From an uncultured Flavobacteriaceae bacterium (lineage in GTDB: Bacteria > Bacteroidota > Bacteroidia > Flavobacteriales > Flavobacteriaceae): a stretch of DNA of 64,000 bases. A program made the position numbers and the translations under genes. The notes under the pieces are model-generated. The model was not told the origin of the DNA and searched no databases. It saw nothing but the letters and a program-made list of their open reading frames with translations. Location of the stretch: assembly GCA_947493175.1 (NCBI GenBank), contig CANLQD010000005.1, positions 186,001 through 250,000 on the forward strand, written 5' to 3'. Positions 17,022 to 26,449 of this stretch are shown piece after piece. Numbering within the stretch: position 1 is the first letter of the stretch; each line of letters starts with the position of its first letter.

Positions 17022-18508
17022 AATATCTTCGAATTATCATCATAACGGTACTTATCTCCCAGAGCTGTTCTAGACCTTCTTCATCCAAATCTATTTTCAA
17101 CGGACTAGGTGAGATGGCCGGGGAAATAACCGACACCAGTGTTATTCTGCAATCCAGACTTACCGCAAGCGACACACTTGTAAAGGGCGATGTTCAGGGA
17201 AAAAGGGGAATCGCCTATTTTGAATGGAGTGATAACGAGAATTTTTCGAATCCTGCCCGTACCGATTGGATTTTGGCCAAGTCCAAAAATGACTATATCA
17301 TTAAAACCAGATTATCGGGGCTCCAGTCCGGGAAACCATATTTTTACCGACTGGTCTATGGAAACAATACCCTAAAAACATATGCCGGGCCTATTCGCAA
17401 GTTTCGAACCTTACCTGGAAGGCAGCACAAACAACCCATTGATTTTGTGGTAACCTCCTGTTTCAACTATCACAGATTTCATTTTGGCAAGGTAGGCCAA
17501 CCTGATTCGGGCTATAAAGGAAAGGACAAGCATTTGGGCTATCCCGGTCTGGAAGTCATTACCTCCTTGAGCCCCGACTTTGTGGTATTCACGGGGGACA
17601 ATGTCTATTACGACACTCCACAGACCGATTCGGTACGGGCCAAGACCGTAGACCAATTGCGACAGAAATGGCACGAACAATTTGCACAACCGCGCCTGCA
17701 AGAACTGTTTTCCCAAACAGCTACCTATTGGGAGAAAGACGACCATGACCATCGTTTCAATGATTCGGACACCTTGACCAATTTCACCCCTTCTTCCCGT
17801 TATAAAAACTATCGGGCAGATAGCTTGGCCTTTACACTACCGTCGCATGAGTTAGGGGTAGCTACTTTTAGGGAACAAGTTCCCGTAGTATCTCCAGACG
17901 ACCCGACAGCGGTTACCTATCGGACTCATCGCCTCAACCAGCATGTACAGGTATGGTTCACCGAAAACCGGGACTATCGAAGCCCCAATGCCATGCCCGA
18001 TGGGCCTAAAAAGACTATTTGGGGCGAAAAGCAAAAAAAATGGTTAAAACGCACCTTATTGGCAAGTGATGCGAAATACAAACTTTTAATTTCCCCGACG
18101 CCCCTGATCGGGCCAGATGATAATTTCAAGAGAGATAACCATGTGAATCCGGAAGGTTTCCGTCAAGAAGGTCAACGTTTTTTGAAGTGGATAACGGAAC
18201 ACAAAAGTAGGCTCGATAATTTTTACATCGTACACGGAGATCGTCATTGGCAATACCATTCTATTGACCCACTCGGAATAGAGGAGTTCTCCGTAGGGGC
18301 TATTGACGCGACTAACGCACGTCTGCCCAGACTACCTGGCGACCCGAAATCTACCGACCCCGACGCTACCATCGCGCAGCCATTTGTGGCGGATAGCATT
18401 ACGGGTGGTTTTTTGCGTATTAGAACCAAGAATCCCAATGAAGGCACAGTCTTACAATTCACTTTCTACAATCAAAAGGGAGATATCGTATATGAGGTTG
18501 AGAAATAA
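17018..18508 (+). CDS. PhoD-like alkaline phosphatase lipoprotein
   Basis: 496 residues with lipoprotein signal (MKYLRIIIITVLISQSC). An N-terminal fibronectin-like region is followed by the PhoD metallophosphoesterase core: VVTSCFN, FTGDNVYYD, YWEKDDHDHRFND and VHGDRHWQY. It would hydrolyse phosphomonoesters or diesters outside the inner membrane using metal ions. The start overlaps the esterase stop. In a polysaccharide context PhoD-like proteins may act on other ester substrates, so the natural substrate is open. Confidence 0.85.
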   Translation: MKYLRIIIITVLISQSCSRPSSSKSIFNGLGEMAGEITDTSVILQSRLTASDTLVKGDVQGKRGIAYFEWSDNENFSNPARTDWILAKSKNDYIIKTRLSGLQSGKPYFYRLVYGNNTLKTYAGPIRKFRTLPGRQHKQPIDFVVTSCFNYHRFHFGKVGQPDSGYKGKDKHLGYPGLEVITSLSPDFVVFTGDNVYYDTPQTDSVRAKTVDQLRQKWHEQFAQPRLQELFSQTATYWEKDDHDHRFNDSDTLTNFTPSSRYKNYRADSLAFTLPSHELGVATFREQVPVVSPDDPTAVTYRTHRLNQHVQVWFTENRDYRSPNAMPDGPKKTIWGEKQKKWLKRTLLASDAKYKLLISPTPLIGPDDNFKRDNHVNPEGFRQEGQRFLKWITEHKSRLDNFYIVHGDRHWQYHSIDPLGIEEFSVGAIDATNARLPRLPGDPKSTDPDATIAQPFVADSITGGFLRIRTKNPNEGTVLQFTFYNQKGDIVYEVEK

Positions 18509-18710
18509 TCATTTTCACCTAAAGCTTTTGTTTGGAACCGATGGCATTGTGATTAAATCTTAGCCCTCTAAAAATAACAGAAGTGTATTTCTTCTGCATG
18601 GCAAGACTAACAGCCTAATAAGGGCATGCGTACAGCCAAAAACCTGACCGCACACTGGTTCACAACCATCCTTTTCTCTGGTGCGGCTATGTTAGAGTAA
18701 ATATATTTAT

Positions 18711-19829
18711 TCAATGAACTAGCGATGTTCCTTGGCTGGGACCGGTTTGAAAGTAGGTCAAATCGATGCCAAATTCATTCTTATAGGCTATGGAAGCCTT
18801 ATCTACAAAGGCACTTATGGCATCTTCATGTACTAAATTCAAAGTGCAGCCACCAAATCCTCCTCCCATCATTCTTGCCCCCAATACGGCGGGTTCATTT
18901 TTTGAAAGTGCCACTAAAAAGTCAAGTTCAGGACAGCTTACTTCATACTTTTTGGTCAAACCTTCATGGGTCTGGTACATGAGTTGCCCAAATTTGTCTA
19001 GCTGATGCTCCTTTAAAGCGGCAACGGCCTTTAACACCCTTTGTATTTCTTCAACGACATAAGAACATCGATCATACCGTGTTTGTCCCAGCTCTGTCTT
19101 ACTTTTTTTCAACATCTCGTCCGTTACGTTTCGAAACGATTTTTCGATATTGAAACGGTTTGCCAACAGTTGTAATCCTTCCTCACACTGCTGTCTGCGA
19201 ACGTTATATTCACCTGATGAAAGGTTGTGCTCCACATTTGTATTCAAAAGCAGTAGACGGTATGGAGCCAAATTCATTGGAATATATTCAAAATCTAGCG
19301 AACGGCAGTCCAGGAGCATGCTATGCCCGGCACGGCCCATAACCGAAGCAAACTGATCCATGATTCCACATTTTGTTCCTACAAAATCATGTTCAGCCCG
19401 TTGGCCTATTTTTATCAACTGCCATTTATCGAGTCCCAAATCGAATAACTCGTTTAAACCAAAGGCCAGACCACATTCCAACGCGGCCGAAGAGCTTACC
19501 CCCGAACCAACGGGGACCTTACTCTCTATATGACAATCGAATCCCTTGACCGCCGTAGTAATTTTTTGTATCTCGTTGATGACCCCTAATACATATGTAT
19601 GCCATCCTTCGGTGCCTCGACCCAGATTGTTCAGGTCTACCGTCAACGTATGATCAAACCCTTTGCTCATAACAGCACCACGACTAGGATGACCATTTTT
19701 TTTGAGCGTTATGTAAATATGTTTGTCTATAGCCGCAGGCAGGACAAAACCGTCGTTATAATCTATGTGCTCTCCGATCAAATTGATTCTTCCCGGAGAA
19801 GCTACTATTATTTCAGTTGGACTATTCAC
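18711..19829 (-). CDS. galK: Galactokinase
   Basis: 372 residues, close to the usual 380. All GHMP-kinase motifs are present: GRINLIGEHIDYNDGFVLPA (galactokinase signature), VPVGSGVSSSAALE (ATP loop) and GARMMGGGFGGCTLNLV. The enzyme phosphorylates galactose at C1 in the cytoplasm (Leloir pathway). It is divergent from the GntR/SusCD/GH36 locus and would handle its product. No galT is next to it. Confidence 0.95.
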   Translation of the reverse strand: MNSPTEIIVASPGRINLIGEHIDYNDGFVLPAAIDKHIYITLKKNGHPSRGAVMSKGFDHTLTVDLNNLGRGTEGWHTYVLGVINEIQKITTAVKGFDCHIESKVPVGSGVSSSAALECGLAFGLNELFDLGLDKWQLIKIGQRAEHDFVGTKCGIMDQFASVMGRAGHSMLLDCRSLDFEYIPMNLAPYRLLLLNTNVEHNLSSGEYNVRRQQCEEGLQLLANRFNIEKSFRNVTDEMLKKSKTELGQTRYDRCSYVVEEIQRVLKAVAALKEHQLDKFGQLMYQTHEGLTKKYEVSCPELDFLVALSKNEPAVLGARMMGGGFGGCTLNLVHEDAISAFVDKASIAYKNEFGIDLTYFQTGPSQGTSLVH

Positions 19830-20209
19830 TAGATTTCGTTTTATACATCGATATGCGTACCGATACTTTTGAAAAGGAGCAGGCGAAAATACTAAAAAAG
19901 TTTTTTTAGCTGCAAAACAAAGTGTTCTTCATGCCGCCGGATGTACCACTGACCTTGGAACAGCATACGACACAGAGGTACATTTCAAATCGTTTAAAGA
20001 AGTATTTCATAACAACGGTCTGTTACCTTGCGACGCAATTGGCCATCACTGAAGTACTTGGTAAAATCGAATTAGTTGTTTAACAGCATTAATAGTTATC
20101 TTAGAGCGAATTCAAAGACCACTAGGTTTTTAAAAATAGGTTACTTTAGAACGTGTCATTATGATTCATCAAATTATAATTTAGACCTATTACCAGCATT
20201 ACGAATAGA
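19830..20209. other. Intergenic region between galK and the GntR gene
   Basis: 380 bases that should carry two divergent promoters. A plus-strand stretch around 19908-20052 (with TTDLGTAYDTEVHFKSF) reads like protein for about 45 codons without a start, possibly a fragment of a lost gene. I see no other structure. Confidence 0.35.
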
Positions 20210-21223
20210 ATGAAGATACTCGATTTCATTGAGCAGCTAAAGCAAGTAAAATCCCTTTCGAAACATGAGCAATTGGTTCACGGTATTATCGACACCATCA
20301 ATTCAGGGCACCTTCAAATAGGAGATCAGCTTCCCTCGATCAATGTAATGGTGAACGAAGTCGGTTATGCCAGGAAAACCATTGTCAAAGCCTATGAGGA
20401 ACTAAAGGACAAAGGGCTGGTAGAGTCAAAAAAAACCAAGGGATATTTTGTAATAAGCGACAATGTTGCACTTTATGTGAAAATTGCTCTGCTTATGTAT
20501 TCTTTCCAAAAATTTCAGCAGGAGTTTTACAATGTACTTCGCAAAGAACTAGAAGATAAAGTACAGATCGACGTTTTTTTCCATCATAACAATGAAGATA
20601 TGTTCGAGACCATATGTTCGAACGTCGCGGGCAAGTACGGGATGTACGTAGTAGCGCCGATACAGACCGAACGCTGCAAATCGGTTTTGAAGAAAATAGG
20701 TCCGGAAAAACTCATTGTGGTCGATCGCTTTTTGGACCTAGGCACCAATTACACGTATGTGATACAAGAGTTTATGCAAAGTACATTGCTTAATTTGCAG
20801 ACACTACTGCCAAAAATTAAAAAACGTGAGGGCATCGTCTTATTTTATAGGGAAGATCGTGATTACCCCATTGAACTTTTAAATGCATTTTTGGAATTTG
20901 TACAAAAAAACAATATTAAATTCAAAATTGCGAAGTCCTATGAGTCAGGCTCTGTACAGAAAGACCAACTCTACCTGACCATAGATGATTCAGATCTTTG
21001 GTCTTTATTGAAAGATTGCCGCTCCTATGATTTTCGGATAGGAAAAGATCTAGGGGTACTTTCATTCAATGATCACATTGTAAAAGAACTAGTATCCGGA
21101 GGAATTTCCTCCATTTCTACCGACTTCAAGCAAATGGCCCTGACTACAGCTGCAAATATCAAGGAGTTAAGTTTTTCAAAATCAATAATTCCTACAAGTC
21201 TCATCGAAAGAGATTCTGTTTGA
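20210..21223 (+). CDS. GntR-family transcriptional regulator with periplasmic-binding-like sensor domain
   Basis: 337 residues. Residues about 20-85 form the GntR winged helix (LQIGDQLPSINVMVNEVGYARKT is the recognition part). The rest resembles the LacI/periplasmic-binding-protein fold seen in Bacteroidota sugar regulators, ending with STDFKQMALTTAANI. It directly precedes the SusC gene and is divergent from galK, so it very likely controls galactoside uptake in response to a sugar. Confidence 0.85.
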   Translation: MKILDFIEQLKQVKSLSKHEQLVHGIIDTINSGHLQIGDQLPSINVMVNEVGYARKTIVKAYEELKDKGLVESKKTKGYFVISDNVALYVKIALLMYSFQKFQQEFYNVLRKELEDKVQIDVFFHHNNEDMFETICSNVAGKYGMYVVAPIQTERCKSVLKKIGPEKLIVVDRFLDLGTNYTYVIQEFMQSTLLNLQTLLPKIKKREGIVLFYREDRDYPIELLNAFLEFVQKNNIKFKIAKSYESGSVQKDQLYLTIDDSDLWSLLKDCRSYDFRIGKDLGVLSFNDHIVKELVSGGISSISTDFKQMALTTAANIKELSFSKSIIPTSLIERDSV

Positions 21224-21323
21224 TCTTTTTTCTTACATTTCATCAATTTCCTATTTTTTAAGGCCAATATCCTTATAATCCTTTTTTTTAGACAAAAAAA
21301 TTATGTCATATTCAATATTTTTA

Positions 21324-21358
21324 TATTTTTGCTTAATAGCATAGACTATCATAGCATA
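21324..21358 (+). promoter_or_regulatory. SusC promoter and candidate GntR operator
   Basis: A -7 match TATTTTTG (21324-21331) lies 49 bases before the SusC ATG. Directly downstream, ATAGCATAG (21336-21344) is repeated as ATAGCATA (21351-21358), 15 bases apart, over the expected start site. This is a suitable place for repression by the adjacent GntR protein. Confidence 0.45.
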
Positions 21359-21379
21359 TAAAATTTAAAATTTGCAGAT

Positions 21380-24300
21380 ATGTACACTCATTTTTTCAGG
21401 GGACTCGTTTTCACTTTTTCCCTCTTGGTTTCCGGTATGCTTATGGCACAGGAGACCACTATCTCCGGAACTGTTTCAGATGACCAAGGTCCGCTTCCGG
21501 GAGTTAATATCGTTGAAAAGGGTACCGTCAATGGTACGACCACCGATTTTGACGGGAACTATAGCATTTCAGTAGCAGCAGATGCCGTTCTGGTTTTTAG
21601 TTATATTGGCTATGAGAGCAAGGAAGTAGCCGTTAACGGTCAAACGTCGATCAATGTTACCCTAGCGGTCGACGCTCAGAGTTTGGACGAGGTGGTAATC
21701 GTTGGTTTTGGTTCCCAGGCCAAAGTAGATGTTACCGGGGCCATTGCCCAGATCAAGCAGCAAGAGATAAAACAAATCGTCAATGCCGACCCTACCAATG
21801 CGCTCCAGGGCAGATTGGCCGGCGTTCAGGTAGAAAGTGGCGGTGGTGGTCCTGGAGCCCCTACCAATGTTATTGTAAGGGGTATCAGTTCATTGACCAA
21901 TACGTTTCCGCTTTATGTGGTAGATGGTGCAATCGTTGATGATATCACCTTTCTCAACGCTAAGGATATTATTGACATACAGGTTCTCAAAGACGCTACT
22001 TCAGCCGCAATTTATGGTACAAGGGCCGCGAATGGAGTCATCATTATCTCCACCAACAGAGGTAGCATGAATTCGGCTCCCAAAGTTTCCGTGGATATTC
22101 GAGGCGGAGCCAATACCGTTGCCCGAACATTGGATTTTCTTAACGGGCCCGAATTCGTAGCTTTTCTAAATCAACGAAGTGTCAATGAAGGGCTGCCCGC
22201 AAATATTGCAGATCCCGGGGTCAATACTGATTTTCAGGACCTTTCACTAAATTCCGGGTTCATACAGGACTATGGTTTTAATATTTCTGGCGGTGGCGAA
22301 GACTCTTCCTATTTTTTCTCTGCCAACTATTACGACGAGGAAGGTATTGTTACAAGTACCGATTTCCAACGTTTCAATGTGCGCCTTAACAGTAGATTCA
22401 AAATGGGCAAATTTACCATCGAGGAATCGCTCTCCTATAATCAAAGAAACCTTAACGGCAATAACTTCTTTGGTAACGGCACCTTTACCGCACCTGTAGT
22501 AAGGGCTTCGGCGCCCGAAAGATTGGGCGGCTTTGAAGCTATTGATTCCAACCTTTATAATGGCTCTGGGGGCACCAATAACTACGCCCTGGCACAATTG
22601 GTCGATGACCAAGTAACACAAAGAAATCTTCTGGGAAACTTTAACCTGAAATACGAAATCATAGAGGGACTTACCGCAGGAGTAAATATTGGTGTGGATT
22701 ACAGGAATACTTACGGAAACTTCTTCCAACCCACGTTTGACCTCAGCCCTACCGACCAACAGGTAAACCTAAACGAACTCAATGACCTTACAGAGGTTAG
22801 GGGCGAAATAATATCGACTAACATTGAACCGACCCTTAACTACAAAACTACCTTCGGAAAGCATTCGGTCGACATATTAGTAGGGGGTGCACGCCAGCAA
22901 ATAGACAACAATTCCTTAGCAGTACAAGCAGAAGGGCTTCCTTCGAACAACATTACCAATATTGCCTCGTTTGCCGACCAAATTGTAAACTCCGGTGGCG
23001 GAAGGTTCCTATCAAGGGTCTTTTCGGTTTTTGGAAGGGTAAATTATAAATTTGACGACAAATACCTTTTCACGGCCATTGTAAGGAGGGATGCTTCTTC
23101 CAGATTCTCTCCCGAAAATGATTTCAACAATATTGTGCTTCCCGCTTTCTCTGCAGGATGGGTCATGAGCAATGAGGATTGGTGGCCCGAAAATTCTGTC
23201 TTCAATACACTGAAGCTACGAGCTGGTTATGGCCAATTGGCCTCGCAGAACATTGGGGATTTTTTATTCCAATCTGTTTTAAACCCCTCATCAAATGTTA
23301 GTTTTAATAATACTACGGCAGGCGGTTTCGCCATCACCTCATTGGTCGATGAAAACATTTCCTTTGAAACTGCCGAGTCTACCAGTCTCGGTATCGACGG
23401 AGCATTGCTGAACAACCGGGTAACATTCGCCGCAGATTATTTTGTGCGAAACAACAATGATGTCTTGGCACAAGTGGCCGTTCCCTCCACAACGGGTTCT
23501 GCAAACGCAGTTACCCAAAATGCCGCTTCTATCCGGAACACCGGTTTTGAGTTTCAGACAAACTACAACCACGATTCGGACGGGGATTTCGATTTTAATC
23601 TCGGATTGACATTCGCAACCATCAGCAATGAACTAACCGAACTGCCCAATCCGTTGGTAGGGCCATCGATAGATGAGGAAGGCAACACCCCTAATCGATT
23701 TGAAGTAGGCCAACCGGTGGGGTTCTTCTTTGGGTTTCAAAACGATGGAATCTACAGAAGCCAAAGCGAAATAGACAATGATCCCGGAGTGGCCAACGAT
23801 CCGGAAAGAAGAGCGATATTACAACCAGGCGATTTTAGAAGGGTCGATGTCGACGGTAATGGTATCATTAATAACGACGATCGGGTCAACCTTGGTTCCC
23901 CCATACCCGATTTCACGTACGGACTCACTTTCAATGGAACCTATAAACGATGGGATTTCGGACTCACTTTCAATGGAGTTCAGGGGAATGAAATATTCAA
24001 TGCCACCCGTTTCACGGGCACCTTCTTCCTCGATGGCAATAAATTTGGTTATGTACGTGATGCTTTTGTCCTTGGTCAAAATGAGGACACCAATATTCCC
24101 AGAGCCTCTTTACCGAATGCAGCAGGTAATCAACTCCCCTCTGATTTTTATGTAGAAGACGGTTCCTATCTAAGGTTGCGAACGTTGGAAATCGGCTATG
24201 ACTTTACCGATGCGATCGCCATTCCCTGGGTTAGTAACGCTCGCATATTCTTTAATACCCAAAATGTTTTTACCATTACAGGTTATAGTGGTTATGACCC

Positions 24301-24445
24301 GGAAATTGGCTCCACTTTGGCCGGGACCGGAGGCGGTTTCTTCGGGAACCCCAACAACACCCCTCCCATTTTTGGTAGAGGAATCGATTTACGCGCACAA
24401 CCCAGACCTAGAACCTTTATAATAGGGATTCAGGCATCTTTCTAA
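21380..24445 (+). CDS. SusC/RagA-family TonB-linked outer-membrane transporter
   Basis: 1021 residues. A signal peptide is followed by a carboxypeptidase-like domain (GTVSDDQGPLPGVNIVEKG), a TonB-box-like VDAQSLDEVVIVGFG, a plug with PLYVVDGAIVDDI and the SusC hallmark DATSAAIYGTRAANGVI, then a 22-strand-type barrel ending in IGIQASF. It imports oligosaccharides with the SusD-like lipoprotein encoded 31 bases downstream. The neighbouring GH36 and galK point to alpha-galactosides. Confidence 0.95.
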   Translation: MYTHFFRGLVFTFSLLVSGMLMAQETTISGTVSDDQGPLPGVNIVEKGTVNGTTTDFDGNYSISVAADAVLVFSYIGYESKEVAVNGQTSINVTLAVDAQSLDEVVIVGFGSQAKVDVTGAIAQIKQQEIKQIVNADPTNALQGRLAGVQVESGGGGPGAPTNVIVRGISSLTNTFPLYVVDGAIVDDITFLNAKDIIDIQVLKDATSAAIYGTRAANGVIIISTNRGSMNSAPKVSVDIRGGANTVARTLDFLNGPEFVAFLNQRSVNEGLPANIADPGVNTDFQDLSLNSGFIQDYGFNISGGGEDSSYFFSANYYDEEGIVTSTDFQRFNVRLNSRFKMGKFTIEESLSYNQRNLNGNNFFGNGTFTAPVVRASAPERLGGFEAIDSNLYNGSGGTNNYALAQLVDDQVTQRNLLGNFNLKYEIIEGLTAGVNIGVDYRNTYGNFFQPTFDLSPTDQQVNLNELNDLTEVRGEIISTNIEPTLNYKTTFGKHSVDILVGGARQQIDNNSLAVQAEGLPSNNITNIASFADQIVNSGGGRFLSRVFSVFGRVNYKFDDKYLFTAIVRRDASSRFSPENDFNNIVLPAFSAGWVMSNEDWWPENSVFNTLKLRAGYGQLASQNIGDFLFQSVLNPSSNVSFNNTTAGGFAITSLVDENISFETAESTSLGIDGALLNNRVTFAADYFVRNNNDVLAQVAVPSTTGSANAVTQNAASIRNTGFEFQTNYNHDSDGDFDFNLGLTFATISNELTELPNPLVGPSIDEEGNTPNRFEVGQPVGFFFGFQNDGIYRSQSEIDNDPGVANDPERRAILQPGDFRRVDVDGNGIINNDDRVNLGSPIPDFTYGLTFNGTYKRWDFGLTFNGVQGNEIFNATRFTGTFFLDGNKFGYVRDAFVLGQNEDTNIPRASLPNAAGNQLPSDFYVEDGSYLRLRTLEIGYDFTDAIAIPWVSNARIFFNTQNVFTITGYSGYDPEIGSTLAGTGGGFFGNPNNTPPIFGRGIDLRAQPRPRTFIIGIQASF

Positions 24446-24476
24446 ACCGGTTATGAATTAATGAAAATTAAAAAAA

Positions 24477-26057
24477 ATGAAAATCAAGACAAATAAATTT
24501 TTGATTGTACTGCTCTTAGTAACCTTGTTACTTCCTTTGAACGGATGTGACGAGGATAAGTTGGAGATTTCAAACCCAAACACGGTCTCCCAACTAGACT
24601 TCTTTAACAATGAAGCAGATTTCAGAGTGGCTGTCAATGGCATGTTCCACCCAATAACCGCCGTATTCTTTTGGGGTCGCGTCGTACATACCGGGCCCTT
24701 ATTACGTTCAGATGCGTTCAATGTAGTGCCTTTTGCCAATAACACGACCATGTCTACCTTACAAGGTGTTCCCGGTGTAAGTCGTTGGGCTACGGATATG
24801 TTTCCCCAATTGTACCAGACCATTTTCAGGGCCAATACTATTTTGGAAGAAGCCAACGAAGAAAACTTACCGGCCGGCAGTGCCCGAGATGAAATATTGG
24901 GACAAGCCTATTTCATGAGGGCCTTTGCCAATTGGTATTTGGCAGCATTTTGGGGCAATGTACCCTTAGTGTTGAATACCCCAGAAACCCGAGAAGATTT
25001 TTTCCCCGAACAAGCCACCCAAGCAGAAGTCTTTAACGCGGTTATTGCAGATCTTACGCAAGCGGTCGATTTGCTTCCTACTACCTGGCCCGATACCGAT
25101 TTGGGGCGACCCACCAGTGGTGCTGCCTACGCATTTCGGGGAAAAACTCACCTTTATATGAAAAACTTCTCCGAAGCTGCGGCCGATTTTCAAACCGTTG
25201 TAAACAGTGGTGTATACGATCTGTTGCCCGCCGATCTGTACAATGACAATTTTACAATTGCCAATGAAAACAATATTGAATCGGTTTTTGAACTGCAGTT
25301 TTCACCACAAGATAATTTTGTTTGGGGATCCGATGCTCCATTGACCGGGACACAGAGTAATTTCTACATCGATTACTCCCCTCCTACCGTAAGCCTGGAT
25401 CGTGGCCATTATATCAACCCACATATTCTTCAGGTTTTTGAAGACAATGGGGACGAGGTAAGGCGCAATGCTACGATCGCCTTTGACTATCCGGGAGCAA
25501 CGGGTTACGGTGGTCGTCCCTTTTCAGAGGATTTTGCTCCAGATATCGAGGCGGCCCAGGTCGCGGGCGTCGATCCTTTATTCACTAGAAAATATGCCAT
25601 GCTCTTTGCCGGAAACAGGGAAGAACTTCCCGGATTCGGGCAGACCGTGGGAGTCAATTGGAGGTTGATACGGTATTCCGATGTACTGCTAATGTTGGCC
25701 GAAGCTCAAAATGAATTAGGCAATACCACAGATGCCATCCCATTGATCAATCAGGTACGGCAAAGGGCACAAATAGCAGATTTGCCCAACAATCTATCCG
25801 AGGAAGAGGTTTTCGATGCCATTGTCGATGAACGCATTATGGAATTGACCGGGGAAGGCCACCGTTTTCTTGATTTGGTACGTTGGGGTCTTGTTGAGGA
25901 CGTCATGGGGCAAGGCTCTACCATCGCTGGCGGAAGACACCCAAAATCATTGGCGGGGGAATCGGCGTTCTTTACCCCTGGGCGTGATGAATTGCTTTGG
26001 ATTCCTGTACCGGAATTGACTGCCAATCCGAACTTGGAACAAAATCCTGGATATTAA
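24477..26057 (+). CDS. SusD/RagB-family glycan-binding lipoprotein
   Basis: 526 residues with lipoprotein signal ending in PLNGC. SusD features are clear: the N-terminal helical start NPNTVSQLDFF, TPR-like helices (GQAYFMRAFANWYLAAFWGNVPLV) and the C-terminal VDERIMELTGEGHRFLDLVR. It forms the surface lid on the SusC channel and binds the glycan. It is followed by a strong terminator, so SusC-SusD form a transcription unit and GH36 has its own signals or read-through. Confidence 0.95.
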   Translation: MKIKTNKFLIVLLLVTLLLPLNGCDEDKLEISNPNTVSQLDFFNNEADFRVAVNGMFHPITAVFFWGRVVHTGPLLRSDAFNVVPFANNTTMSTLQGVPGVSRWATDMFPQLYQTIFRANTILEEANEENLPAGSARDEILGQAYFMRAFANWYLAAFWGNVPLVLNTPETREDFFPEQATQAEVFNAVIADLTQAVDLLPTTWPDTDLGRPTSGAAYAFRGKTHLYMKNFSEAAADFQTVVNSGVYDLLPADLYNDNFTIANENNIESVFELQFSPQDNFVWGSDAPLTGTQSNFYIDYSPPTVSLDRGHYINPHILQVFEDNGDEVRRNATIAFDYPGATGYGGRPFSEDFAPDIEAAQVAGVDPLFTRKYAMLFAGNREELPGFGQTVGVNWRLIRYSDVLLMLAEAQNELGNTTDAIPLINQVRQRAQIADLPNNLSEEEVFDAIVDERIMELTGEGHRFLDLVRWGLVEDVMGQGSTIAGGRHPKSLAGESAFFTPGRDELLWIPVPELTANPNLEQNPGY

Positions 26058-26084
26058 GTTGAGTTAGTTTGTTTAAAAAGGGTC

Positions 26085-26118
26085 AAAGCCAAGCATATGC
26101 TATATTTGCTTGGCTTTT
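26085..26118 (+). terminator. Terminator after the SusCD pair
   Basis: AAAGCCAAGC (26085-26094) and GCTTGGCTTT (26108-26117) form a perfect 10-base stem with a 13-base loop and a short T-run. Confidence 0.8.
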
Positions 26119-26449
26119 GATTTAGAAATAGACCATTGATGAAAAGAACCTTGCCGTATAGCATTTTGAACGTTCCCCTAGCGGGTCGCGACCCAAAAAA
26201 GCTATCCCGTGCCTCTTTGGAGAATGATTTTCAGACCGCCCGACCTTTCGCAAGTTACCCTATGACCCAACATGTTTTTCTCAAGAGGAATGACAACGAC
26301 AATAGGCCTCGAAAATCCGTAGAGCGTCATTTTCGTATCGTGGAGCGAGCTCCTGAACGAACAAAAATGACCATGTGCAACGGCAAGACCAACATTTTAA
26401 CGGACCAGCCCTACGACCGCCGCAAAATGTTCACTTTTAACGATCTAAA
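26119..26449 (+). other. Gap with a doubtful 105-codon frame
   Basis: An open frame (26136-26453) overlaps the alpha-galactosidase start by ATGA, but its very basic, low-hydrophobicity product has no recognisable fold and looks unlike a protein. The stretch is more GC-rich than its surroundings and contains a perfect palindrome GGGTCGCGACCC (26183-26194) followed by six A. It may be a 5' leader or degraded repeat DNA; I do not call a gene. Confidence 0.3.
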
